Positions 1 to 6,635 of a stretch of DNA of 18,533 nucleotides are shown piece by piece (within the stretch, counting starts at the first letter, position 1; each line of letters begins with the position of its first letter). The DNA comes from Streptococcaceae bacterium AM104-57 (lineage in GTDB: Bacteria; Bacillota; Bacilli; Lactobacillales; Streptococcaceae), in NCBI GenBank assembly GCA_027659245.1, contig JAQDPW010000019.1:1-18533 (forward strand). Reading direction: 5' to 3'. The translations under genes and the position numbers were made by a program. The notes beneath the pieces are model-generated. The model was not told where the DNA came from, made no database searches, and saw only the letters and a list, made by a program, of their open reading frames with translations.

Positions 1-149
1 AGAAACTGAATAATCTTTAGTTTTTCATCTAGCAAAGTATTGCTAGTTAAAACCATGTTCAACAAATTCAATTTCTCATGTGTGATTTGATTCACATCGC
101 CCTTGTAGAGCGAATGAAACTCTTCAAACGTTCCTTCTTGAGCAATCAT
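1..149 (-). CDS. Partial CDS, possible ankyrin-type protein (N-terminal 49 residues)
   Basis: An open frame starts at an ATG at 149 and runs off the left edge. An AGGAG-type ribosome binding site lies about 6 bases upstream. The visible product begins MIAQEGTFEEFHSLYKGD and has no signal peptide or membrane segment. Its last ~25 residues (LNLLNMVLTSNTLLDEKLKI and onwards to IIQF) have the spacing of an ankyrin helix-turn-helix unit, so a small cytoplasmic ankyrin-repeat protein is possible. Such proteins occur among small accessory and immunity-type genes in streptococci, which fits the neighbourhood. It follows the 161/165-residue membrane protein after about 138 bases. The gene is real on start-signal grounds; the family call is weak because most of it lies outside the window. 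Confidence 0.55.
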   Translation of the reverse strand, partial: MIAQEGTFEEFHSLYKGDVNQITHEKLNLLNMVLTSNTLLDEKLKIIQF

Positions 150-287
150 TTCTTTCTCCTATTCATATTTATGACTTCTATTTGATTTTGGTACTTCAAT
201 TTGGAAATTAGCGGAATTTGACTGGTTTGTTTTTAATCAATCTACTATTGGGATCTATTGCTTGCTAAACTATCAAATTACCAAACC

Positions 288-785
288 TTAATCATAAGTC
301 ACTTTTACTTTAACCTTAACAGTTTGGTTAGATAAATTCTTTATTTTGATCTCAAATCCTTTCTTTGAAGCAAATGAAAAAAGTGTCTTTTGAGGTGGAT
401 CCATAATAATACCTTCGCGATCGACACCAATGCCATTATGAGGATTCTCTAACATCGTTACATCCCAGCTTTGTGTTTTTTCATTGTAATGATAGGTCTC
501 AATCCGAGAATCCTTAATATTATATCCAATTCCTTTTTCAGGATCAAACCAATCATCACCTCGAGAAAGCTTTATCTTCCCATCTGTAGTAACTGGAATT
601 ACCTCTACATGGATTATGGAGTCTAAACTCTCGGAGTGTCCGTTTACACGCACCTTTGTCTCTTCATTTGGACCTAAAGTGATGATTTCCCATTTTATAT
701 TGCAAATCACAAGAGTTAGAATGGATACAGTAAACAGTAAGATGGTTAAAAGAACAAAATCTGATTTTTTCAATTTATACCTCAT
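288..785 (-). CDS. Membrane-anchored small protein of unknown function
   Basis: This 165-residue protein has a charged N-terminus and one hydrophobic segment (about residues 10-29). A ~135-residue soluble domain rich in beta-type sequence follows, probably outside the membrane. It ends in alternating Lys/Val (NQTVKVKVKVTYD). I do not recognise a family. The ATG at 785 has no ribosome binding site. A GAGG at 780-783 is 6 bases from an in-frame TTG at 773, so the true product may start there (161 residues, MKKSDFVLL). It lies 19 bases after the preceding small gene and probably shares its transcript. The topology resembles the TipC-like genes upstream, so a membrane-tethered immunity role is possible. 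That is inference from context only. Confidence 0.7.
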   Translation of the reverse strand: MRYKLKKSDFVLLTILLFTVSILTLVICNIKWEIITLGPNEETKVRVNGHSESLDSIIHVEVIPVTTDGKIKLSRGDDWFDPEKGIGYNIKDSRIETYHYNEKTQSWDVTMLENPHNGIGVDREGIIMDPPQKTLFSFASKKGFEIKIKNLSNQTVKVKVKVTYD

Positions 786-804
786 TTAGATATTTCAAAG
801 AAAC

Positions 805-1332
805 TCAACTTGATACGATCTCAAAACAAAAATACCCATATGGAAGGGATGCCACATCTAGTTTAGTCATATCGTAAAGCCATGCCATCATTTGAGGAAT
901 ACCTCGAATCATCAGATAATCCATATATCTATTAATGCTATCTTGAAAACCAGTAATATCTTTCTTTTCTACTAAAAAATTAGTATGTTCTACATCTTCC
1001 ATTGATATATAATTCTCAAGGATTTTATAATCAGAATCTGGATGTAACCAATACATTTGTTTTCTTAAAAAGTTCTGTTTATCTTCTACAGTTACAGTGT
1101 CTGCACACTCGAGATAGAAAACTCCAATATCTAATTCTTCCTGAAGATCCAATTTTTCGTTGATATAGAAAGGGGTAATTAGAATGCTTTCTGTAGTTTC
1201 TTCTGTTTGGATAATTTCTCTCAAAATACCAAATAAATTTGTTATTGTTGGATAAATTCGACACTTTGAATCCTGGTAACTTGTATTCACATAAATAATA
1301 TTATTTATCACGCCTTCTTTTCCTTCTTTCAT
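805..1332 (-). CDS. Cytoplasmic small protein of unknown function
   Basis: About 175 residues, acidic, with no signal peptide or membrane segment. The ATG at 1332 is preferred over an in-frame GTG at 1341, because the GAGG (1341-1344) overlaps that GTG and sits 8 bases before the ATG. Aromatic-rich stretches (FYLECADTV, MYWLHPDSDYKILENYI) and a C-terminal half with MAWLYDMTKL and YGYFCFEIV suggest a compact globular alpha/beta protein. No catalytic motif is visible and I do not recognise the family. It sits 30-40 bases after the TipC-like gene and 19 bases before the next gene, so it is probably part of the same operon. It may belong to the same defence or immunity set; nothing in the sequence proves that. 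Confidence 0.7.
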   Translation of the reverse strand: MKEGKEGVINNIIYVNTSYQDSKCRIYPTITNLFGILREIIQTEETTESILITPFYINEKLDLQEELDIGVFYLECADTVTVEDKQNFLRKQMYWLHPDSDYKILENYISMEDVEHTNFLVEKKDITGFQDSINRYMDYLMIRGIPQMMAWLYDMTKLDVASLPYGYFCFEIVSS

Positions 1333-1371
1333 ATAATTCACCTCATCCGTAAACAGTTTTAGTATTTTTCT

Positions 1372-1995
1372 TTAATCCAGTATGTATTCGGTAATGACTT
1401 TTACATTCCCCCAATTATTCTTTGAAAATTGACTAGGGTAGACGGAAAGCCAGTCTGGAATAATCTTATTTCGTAACAATTCCTCACTTGTAGTAAAGTA
1501 TGGTGAAAGATTAATTTTTTTCTCCTTTACATACTCCATAATTTGATTGAGGTCTGTCAACCTTTTTTCATCAATAATGTTTAGAGACTGAACCAATTTA
1601 TCAGATTCGTGATTATACTTATAATATATATCTATAATCACTCCACTACTATGCATGAATAGAAAGTCTATAGACATTCTCCCACTATTTAGTTTACCAT
1701 CTGGATAATAAAAACTGTACGAAATCCCCTCAACCCCTGTAGGTAAGACTTCTGAACGATACTTTTCTGAAATTGAACCGTAAAGCAGCCCGCCTGTTTT
1801 ATTTACTTCCATCTCAGGTATTCTATTTAAAGTAGAGTTCCTACGTAAAAAAGAAGTTGTAGCATGATGGTACTCGTCATGATAAATTTCTTCAAAAACA
1901 TTACTATATCGTGGCTTTAAAAAAATGAAAGCGAGCGGTAGTAGCATGATTACAAATGCTCCTATAGATAAGCTATAAAACATTTTTTTATTCAT
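1372..1995 (-). CDS. TipC-like immunity protein (diverged member)
   Basis: 207 residues with one N-terminal membrane anchor (about residues 6-26) followed by an extracytoplasmic domain. Two stretches match the three paralogues upstream. One is SNVFEEIYHDEY after the anchor (paralogues: SNVFLEMNYAE). The other is the C-terminus IPDWLSVYPSQFSKNNWGNV (paralogues: W-F-K-N-G-S-Q-R-Y-S, then N-L-G-D-V-E). Anchor, size and C-terminal motif resemble my memory of the TipC family. TipC proteins protect streptococci from TelC, a lipid II-cleaving toxin delivered by type VII secretion, from outside the membrane. The ATG at 1995 has an AAAGAGG site 7 bases upstream. No toxin gene is in view. The homology to its neighbours is seen; the TipC name is family knowledge unchecked by search. 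Confidence 0.6.
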   Translation of the reverse strand: MNKKMFYSLSIGAFVIMLLPLAFIFLKPRYSNVFEEIYHDEYHHATTSFLRRNSTLNRIPEMEVNKTGGLLYGSISEKYRSEVLPTGVEGISYSFYYPDGKLNSGRMSIDFLFMHSSGVIIDIYYKYNHESDKLVQSLNIIDEKRLTDLNQIMEYVKEKKINLSPYFTTSEELLRNKIIPDWLSVYPSQFSKNNWGNVKVITEYILD

Positions 1996-2359
1996 TTTGC
2001 GACCTCTTTCTTGTTAATCAATATAATATTGCAAATCAGCTTTTTATAAAAAGATTTGAAAAATTCTTATAACTCCTACTACTACATTTTTATCATCTTC
2101 TATCATAAAACTTAAAAGAACTCCTTAAACACAAAATCATATTCTCCCTTCAATCAAGTTACATTACTTATCCAATCTATAATTAGCTCCAATAATCTGA
2201 ATTAGGAATATCCTTCGATATTTTTTCCGTAGAACATGGAAGATAACTATTTACCGTATTTAAACACAAAATTTCGATTATCGTCCTAATATATATACCT
2301 TTTTCCAAGTCATACATTTTACACTTGATAGAAAGTACTTTTTACATAAGTAGGACAAT
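1996..2359. other. 364-base AT-rich gap with a possible decayed ORF
   Basis: No convincing gene. On the minus strand an open stretch of 44 codons starts with MYDLEKGIYI at 2317 and ends with TAA at 2183. It has no ribosome binding site and could be relic coding DNA. A second mini-ORF begins MILCLRSSFK near 2140, after GGGAG, and is only about 15 codons. No clear terminator hairpin or consensus promoter was found, although the next gene at 1995 probably needs a promoter here. Confidence 0.3.
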
Positions 2360-3070
2360 CTATTTGGAAAAATTCAATGACACAATCTCTACATCCCCAA
2401 GATTATCAACCGAGTAACGTTGACTACCATTTTTAAACCAGCGTCCTAGAACGACATCATAGAGCATGAAGTGGGATTTTTCTTTAATCCAAGCTTCATC
2501 AATCCCATAAGGCTTTAAATACTCTAGTACTTCGTTGGGATTAGTTAAGTAAAAATTTGGTTTTTCCACAGTGCCCGCTCTCTTAAAATACGACTCCAAA
2601 TTTATCTCCCCGCTATCCTTATTTCTTATATTATACGCAGCTAAGTAGTATGCCAGTGAACTTTTAGAATCTGAAATTTCGATAGTTTGGTTAAGATTTT
2701 TATTCTTATAATTGTATCTAATAAATAGATATCTCCCATCAGATAACAGTTGCTGGTATTCAATAATAAAAGTTTCTTCAAAACCTACAATCACTTCTAA
2801 ACTTTCATTTTCAGACAAGCCTGCATCAAGTCCTATGGAAATTATCCTGTCTGGATCTCTAAACGATTGACTCCCGTCAACGGCTTTACTAAAATCAGCA
2901 AGTCCAGGTAAAACACCACTATTTATCTCTGCATAGTTCATTTCTAAAAAGACATTACTTAAAGATTCATACACTCCTTTATAATAATTCTTTTGATAGA
3001 CACGATATAGACCAAACAAAGTTAGAAAAACTAATAAAATTATGAGTACGATTTTTAAAATTTTTTTCAT
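2360..3070 (-). CDS. TipC-like immunity protein, tandem copy A
   Basis: 236 residues: N-terminal anchor (about 5-22), then a ~210-residue domain expected outside the membrane. Residues 1-66 and the last ~60 residues are nearly the same as in the two copies upstream. The middle (about 67-175) is clearly more diverged. The C-terminal block contains NPNEVLEYLKPYGIDEAW, a KSHFMLYDVVL stretch and RYSVDNLGDVEIV. The ATG overlaps by 4 bases (ATGA) the stop of a 25-codon relic ORF, so its translation may be coupled. A role in protection from a type VII secreted TelC-like toxin follows from family resemblance and is not shown here. It is the most diverged and most promoter-distal of the three copies. 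Confidence 0.68.
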   Translation of the reverse strand: MKKILKIVLIILLVFLTLFGLYRVYQKNYYKGVYESLSNVFLEMNYAEINSGVLPGLADFSKAVDGSQSFRDPDRIISIGLDAGLSENESLEVIVGFEETFIIEYQQLLSDGRYLFIRYNYKNKNLNQTIEISDSKSSLAYYLAAYNIRNKDSGEINLESYFKRAGTVEKPNFYLTNPNEVLEYLKPYGIDEAWIKEKSHFMLYDVVLGRWFKNGSQRYSVDNLGDVEIVSLNFSK

Positions 3071-3141
3071 CTACCTTTTTCCTTACTTAAATCTTGGATA
3101 AACTGATAAGCAACATTATTCTTCTCTTTTAACATTTCCAT
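3067..3141 (-). other. 25-codon relic or coupled small ORF, copy 1
   Basis: The gap between tandem copies A and B reads in frame straight on from the TAG of copy B. It encodes MEMLKEKNNVAYQFIQDLSK then EKGR and ends in a TGA that overlaps the ATG of copy A (ATGA). No good ribosome binding site precedes its ATG at 3141. The sequence is amphipathic and helical, like the C-terminal tail of a larger protein. I read it as the end of a gene that originally preceded the immunity gene and was carried along when the unit duplicated. A functional coupling peptide is the alternative. Confidence 0.45.
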
Positions 3142-3156
3142 TGCTTGGGTATCATC

Positions 3157-3879
3157 CTATTCAGAAAAACTTAGTGGCACAATCTCTACATCCCCAAGAT
3201 TGTCAACTGAGTAACGTTGACTGCCATTTTTGAACCAACGTGCCAGAACAACATCATAAAGCATGAAGTGGGATTTTTCTTTAATCCAAGCTTCATCAAT
3301 CCCATGAGGTTTTAAATACTCTAGTACTTCGTTGGGATTTGTTAGGTAAAAACTTGGTAAACCTTTAGTCGAACTAAAACCATAGGAAATTTTCAAATAT
3401 GATGCTAAATCAAGTTCTCCTCTAGTCTTTATTTCTATACGATAACCGGTCAATCCGTATGCTAATGATTGATCAGATTCTGAAACCTCAATAGTTTGTT
3501 TGAGTATTTTATCGCTATAATCATAGTCAATAAAAAGATATCTACCGTCAGGTAACGTCCGCCTATACTCAATTAGAAATGTTTCTTCAATACCTACATA
3601 CACTAATATAATTTCACTTTCAGATAAGCCTGATTTAAGACTCATACCAACTGTAATGTCCTTATCGCGATATGATTGACCTCCGTCAACGGCTTTACTA
3701 AAATCAGCAAGTCCAGGTAAAATACCACTATGGGTTTCTGCATAGTTCATCTCTAAAAAGACATTACTTAAAGATTCATACACTCCTTTATAATAATTCT
3801 TTTGATACAAACGATATAAACCAAACAAAGTTAGAAAAACTAATATCGTTATGACTAGAATTTTTAAAATTTTTTTCAT
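3157..3879 (-). CDS. TipC-like immunity protein, tandem copy B
   Basis: 240 residues, single N-terminal anchor (about 5-23) and an exported domain. By eye it is roughly four-fifths identical to copy C and less to copy A. Most differences fall between residues 70 and 175. The 5' and 3' ends of the gene are almost unchanged at DNA level, which points to recent duplication or ongoing gene conversion. Its ATG overlaps the TGA of the second 25-codon relic by 4 bases. Downstream, its TAG is followed in the same frame by the first relic. TipC-type protection against a TelC-like toxin at the cell surface is the best reading; specificity for a different toxin variant would explain the divergent middle. 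Confidence 0.7.
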   Translation of the reverse strand: MKKILKILVITILVFLTLFGLYRLYQKNYYKGVYESLSNVFLEMNYAETHSGILPGLADFSKAVDGGQSYRDKDITVGMSLKSGLSESEIILVYVGIEETFLIEYRRTLPDGRYLFIDYDYSDKILKQTIEVSESDQSLAYGLTGYRIEIKTRGELDLASYLKISYGFSSTKGLPSFYLTNPNEVLEYLKPHGIDEAWIKEKSHFMLYDVVLARWFKNGSQRYSVDNLGDVEIVPLSFSE

Positions 3880-3950
3880 TGACTTTTTTCCTTACTTAAA
3901 TCTTGGATAAACTGATAAGCAACATTATTCTTCTCTTTTAACATTTCCAT
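3876..3950 (-). other. 25-codon relic or coupled small ORF, copy 2
   Basis: Second copy of the intergenic unit, between tandem copies B and C. It is in frame with the TAG of copy C and encodes MEMLKEKNNVAYQFIQDLSK then EKSQ. Its TGA overlaps the ATG of copy B (ATGA). The codons before the ATG (3951-3965) read D-N-S-Q-T, against D-D-T-Q-A in copy 1, so similarity extends right up to the upstream stop codon. A truncated trace (AAGGAAAAAGTCA) precedes copy C at about 4690-4700, one A shorter in the homopolymer. Confidence 0.45.
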
Positions 3951-3965
3951 TGTTTGGCTATTATC

Positions 3966-4688
3966 CTATTCAGAAAAACTTAGTGGCACAATCTCTACAT
4001 CCCCAAGATTGTCAACCGAGTAACGTTGACTACCATTTTTGAACCAGTGTTCTAGAACAACATCATAGAGCATGAAGTGGGATTTTTCTTTAATCCAAGC
4101 TTCATCAATCCCATAAGTTTTTAAATACTCTAGTGCTTCGTTGGGATTTGTTATCTGAAAATTTGGTAAGCCTTTAGTCGAGCTAAAACTATAGGAACTT
4201 TTTAAATGTAGCTCTAAATCAGATTCTTTTCCACTCTTCACTTCTATATTATAACCAATTAACCCGTAAGCTAATGATTGATCAGATTCCGAAATTTCAA
4301 TAGTTTGTTTGAGCATCTTATCTCTATAATCATAATCAATAAAAAGATATCTACCATTAGGTAACAATCGTCTATACTCAATTAGAAATGTTTTTTCAAT
4401 ACCTACATACACTAATATAGTTTCACTCTCAGATAAGCCTGCTTCAGGACTCAGACCAACTATAATATCCTTATCGCGATATGATTCACCTCCATCAACG
4501 GCTTTACTAAAATCAGCGAGGCCAGGTAAAATACCACTATGGGTTTCTGCATAGTTCATTTCTAAAAAGGCATTACTTAAAGATTCATACACTCTCTTAT
4601 AATAATTCTTTTGATAGACACGATCTAGACCAAACAAAGTTAGAAAACCTACTACAGTTATGAGTACGATTTTTAAAATTTTTTTCAT
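3966..4688 (-). CDS. TipC-like immunity protein, tandem copy C (first in the array)
   Basis: 240 residues: N-terminal anchor (about 5-23), then an exported domain with the shared motifs FLEMNYAETHSGILPGLADF near residue 40 and RYSVDNLGDVEIV near the end. It is the promoter-proximal copy, with 141 bases between its ATG and the candidate -10 at 4831-4836. It lacks the full 25-codon relic in front of it and retains only the last few bases of it. This suggests that the array grew by tandem duplication of [relic end + immunity gene], with this copy's upstream part replaced. The function is inferred from resemblance to TipC immunity proteins. Confidence 0.7.
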   Translation of the reverse strand: MKKILKIVLITVVGFLTLFGLDRVYQKNYYKRVYESLSNAFLEMNYAETHSGILPGLADFSKAVDGGESYRDKDIIVGLSPEAGLSESETILVYVGIEKTFLIEYRRLLPNGRYLFIDYDYRDKMLKQTIEISESDQSLAYGLIGYNIEVKSGKESDLELHLKSSYSFSSTKGLPNFQITNPNEALEYLKTYGIDEAWIKEKSHFMLYDVVLEHWFKNGSQRYSVDNLGDVEIVPLSFSE

Positions 4689-4830
4689 TGACTTTTTCCT
4701 TATCTAGAACTTATATACTTTACAAAGTAAAAATACATTTTAAATACCTTATTTTAGAGACAAGATAAAATTTAGACGCAAAACTCTTTTTTATAAGTTT
4801 TTTATCTTTAGCAACATTTTCCTTATAATC

Positions 4831-4859
4831 ATTATACTATAAAATCTTAGACGGTGGAA
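4831..4859 (-). promoter_or_regulatory. Candidate promoter for the immunity array
   Basis: A perfect TATAAT (minus strand, 4836-4831) lies upstream of copy C in an AT-rich gap. At 17 bases spacing the -35 is TTCCAC, a poor match, and there is no TG extension. A small imperfect palindrome with a TGGATTCCA core sits near 4860. Confidence 0.35.
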
Positions 4860-4893
4860 TCCAGACCATTTTTAGATAATCTCCCTTTAATAC

Positions 4894-4932
4894 AAAAAAC
4901 TTAGAAGTAAAAATTCCACTTCTAAGTTTTTT
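4894..4932 (-). terminator. Terminator of the trp transporter operon
   Basis: Perfect inverted repeat: AAAAAACTTAGAAGT (4894-4908) and ACTTCTAAGTTTTTT (4918-4932), with a 9-base loop. The A/T ends give a U-run on either strand. It lies about 20 bases after the trpZ stop codon and separates the transporter operon from the immunity array. Confidence 0.85.
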
Positions 4933-4953
4933 ATCTCAATTATTTAAAATCAA

Positions 4954-5712
4954 TTACTCAAATAGTTGATAGTAATCAGAAATCTTCATCTTGGCTTTTT
5001 CATCCTTGTTTAAATCTTGGATGATTTGTCCATCTTTCATAACAATGAGACGATTTCCGTACTTGAGGGCATCCTCCATATGATGGGTAATCATAAGCGC
5101 AGTCAGCTTGTCCTTGCTAACAAAGTCATCAGTTAACTCCATCAAGGCCACACTTGTTTTAGGATCAAGCGCTGCTGTATGTTCATCCAACAAAAGGAGT
5201 TCAGGACGTTTCAAGGTTGCCATCAATAAACTCAAGGCCTGTCTTTGTCCACCTGATAAGAATTCAATCGGGGTGTCCAAGTGTTTCTCAAGACCATTGC
5301 CAACCTTCTCAATAGTTGCTTGAAATTCTTCCTTATAAGCTGATAATCTTCTTGGGAAGAGTCCACGATTTTCTCCACGAAACTTAGCAATCAAAAGGTT
5401 TTCTGCAACGGTCATACGAGGGGCAGTTCCCATCTTGGGATCTTGGAAGACACGAGAGAGGTACTTAGCACGTTTTTCAGGGCTAAAATGAGTCACATCC
5501 TCCCCCATGATGCGAATACTACCACTGGTTAAAGGTAAAGTTCCTGCAATGCTATTAAAGAGAGTTGATTTCCCTGCTCCATTTCCACCCAAGATTGTGA
5601 TAAAGTCATGTTCATAAATATCAAGCGAAACATCGTTTAGGATAATCTTTTCTTCATCGAAGCCATTTGTCACAATTTTTGTGGCATTTCTTAATTCTAC
5701 AATTGCTGTCAT
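4954..5712 (-). CDS. trpZ: Tryptophan-type ABC transporter, ATP-binding protein
   Basis: 252 residues. Walker A GGNGAGKST (42-50), Q-loop VFQD (88-91), signature LSGGQRQ (152-158), Walker B LLLLDEHTA (172-180) and H-loop ITHH (208-211) are all present, so the ATPase should be active. The family is that of branched-chain/BMP-like uptake ATPases. The ATG at 5712 overlaps the stop of the permease gene by 4 bases (ATGA), which implies translational coupling. It is the last gene of the operon and is followed by a strong terminator. The tryptophan specificity comes from the T-box in front of the operon and from the known streptococcal trpXYZ arrangement, not from this protein. Confidence 0.9.
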   Translation of the reverse strand: MTAIVELRNATKIVTNGFDEEKIILNDVSLDIYEHDFITILGGNGAGKSTLFNSIAGTLPLTSGSIRIMGEDVTHFSPEKRAKYLSRVFQDPKMGTAPRMTVAENLLIAKFRGENRGLFPRRLSAYKEEFQATIEKVGNGLEKHLDTPIEFLSGGQRQALSLLMATLKRPELLLLDEHTAALDPKTSVALMELTDDFVSKDKLTALMITHHMEDALKYGNRLIVMKDGQIIQDLNKDEKAKMKISDYYQLFE

Positions 5713-6575
5713 TTGCTTAACTTGACTCCTTTCAAGTATTTATCCTTAAGAGTTGGAATGACTAGACATGTTGCTAGGATAAGAGCACTGTACAAACGGA
5801 GGTAGCTAGTATTAAAGCCGAGAGCAATAACGCCCCATACCAAAAATTGATAGCTGATGGAACCAACAATAATAGTAACCAAACGCTCTGCTAGGGTAAG
5901 ACTCTTGAAGAGGACTTCACCGATAATCAAGCTAGCAAGACCAACTACGATAACCCCGATACCACGAGAAACATCCGCGTAACCTTCTTGTTGGGCAATA
6001 AGGGCACCAGCAAGGGCGATAACACCATTTGACAAGACCAAGCCCATAAGCTCCATACGACCAGTATTGATACCAAAACTACGAGCCATATCCGGATTAT
6101 CTCCTGTTGCGATATAAGCTTGTCCCAATTTAGTATCTAGGAAGAAAAGCATGATAAGGATAACTAAAGACACAAAAATTAAACCCGTAAACAATTGATT
6201 AACCTCAGATGAGAAAGGAAGAACGTCCTGGATTTGTTTAGTTCCTAAGAGCCCAAGGTTTGCCCGTCCCATAATCATGAGCATGATAGAATGGCAAGAA
6301 GTCATCACCAAAATACCAGACAAGAGTGTTGGAATCTTTCCTTTCGTGTAAAGAAGACCAGTCGCTAAACCAGCAAGACAGCCTGCTCCAACAGCTACTA
6401 AGGTAGCAAGAAAAGGATTAACGCCTTGAGTAATCAGTGTTACTGCAACTGCTCCTCCTAGTGGGAAGGAGCCCTCAGTTGTCATATCTGGGAAGTTTAG
6501 AATTCTAAAGGTCATAAAGATTCCTAAACCAAGGATAGCCCAGACAAATCCTTGTGAAATAATCGATACTATCAT
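5709..6575 (-). CDS. trpY: Tryptophan-type ABC transporter, permease
   Basis: 288 residues, almost entirely hydrophobic, with about eight or nine membrane segments. It is a single-polypeptide permease of the branched-chain amino acid type (BPD_transp_2 class). Conserved small-residue stretches such as DMTTEGSFPLGGA (about 30-42) and ATGDNPDMARSFGIN (156-170) are typical of this family. Substrates captured by the upstream binding protein would pass through it, driven by the downstream ATPase. The ATG at 6575 follows an AAGGAAATG region. Between it and trpX lies a GC-rich hairpin with a short U-run that may lower expression relative to the binding protein. Confidence 0.9.
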   Translation of the reverse strand: MIVSIISQGFVWAILGLGIFMTFRILNFPDMTTEGSFPLGGAVAVTLITQGVNPFLATLVAVGAGCLAGLATGLLYTKGKIPTLLSGILVMTSCHSIMLMIMGRANLGLLGTKQIQDVLPFSSEVNQLFTGLIFVSLVILIMLFFLDTKLGQAYIATGDNPDMARSFGINTGRMELMGLVLSNGVIALAGALIAQQEGYADVSRGIGVIVVGLASLIIGEVLFKSLTLAERLVTIIVGSISYQFLVWGVIALGFNTSYLRLYSALILATCLVIPTLKDKYLKGVKLSK

Positions 6576-6594
6576 GTTACATTCATTTCCTTCT

Positions 6595-6628
6595 TTTAAA
6601 AATTGGAGGAGATGTATCCAACTCCTCC
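6595..6628 (-). terminator. Intercistronic hairpin between trpX and trpY
   Basis: On the transcript GGAGGAG and CTCCTCC (plus 6622-6628 and 6605-6611) form a 7-bp stem with a 10-nt loop. It is followed by AATTTTT and starts 7 bases after the trpX stop. The short U-run suggests partial termination or 3'-end protection of trpX mRNA, a common way to make more binding protein than permease. Confidence 0.6.
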
Positions 6629-6635
6629 CGTTTTC

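Noticed and set aside
4689..4953. BOX or RUP repeat, or insertion sequence end, in the gap between trpZ and the immunity array
   Set aside because: I see only a terminator, a TATAAT and a short TGGATTCCA palindrome; no recognisable box modules or terminal inverted repeats.
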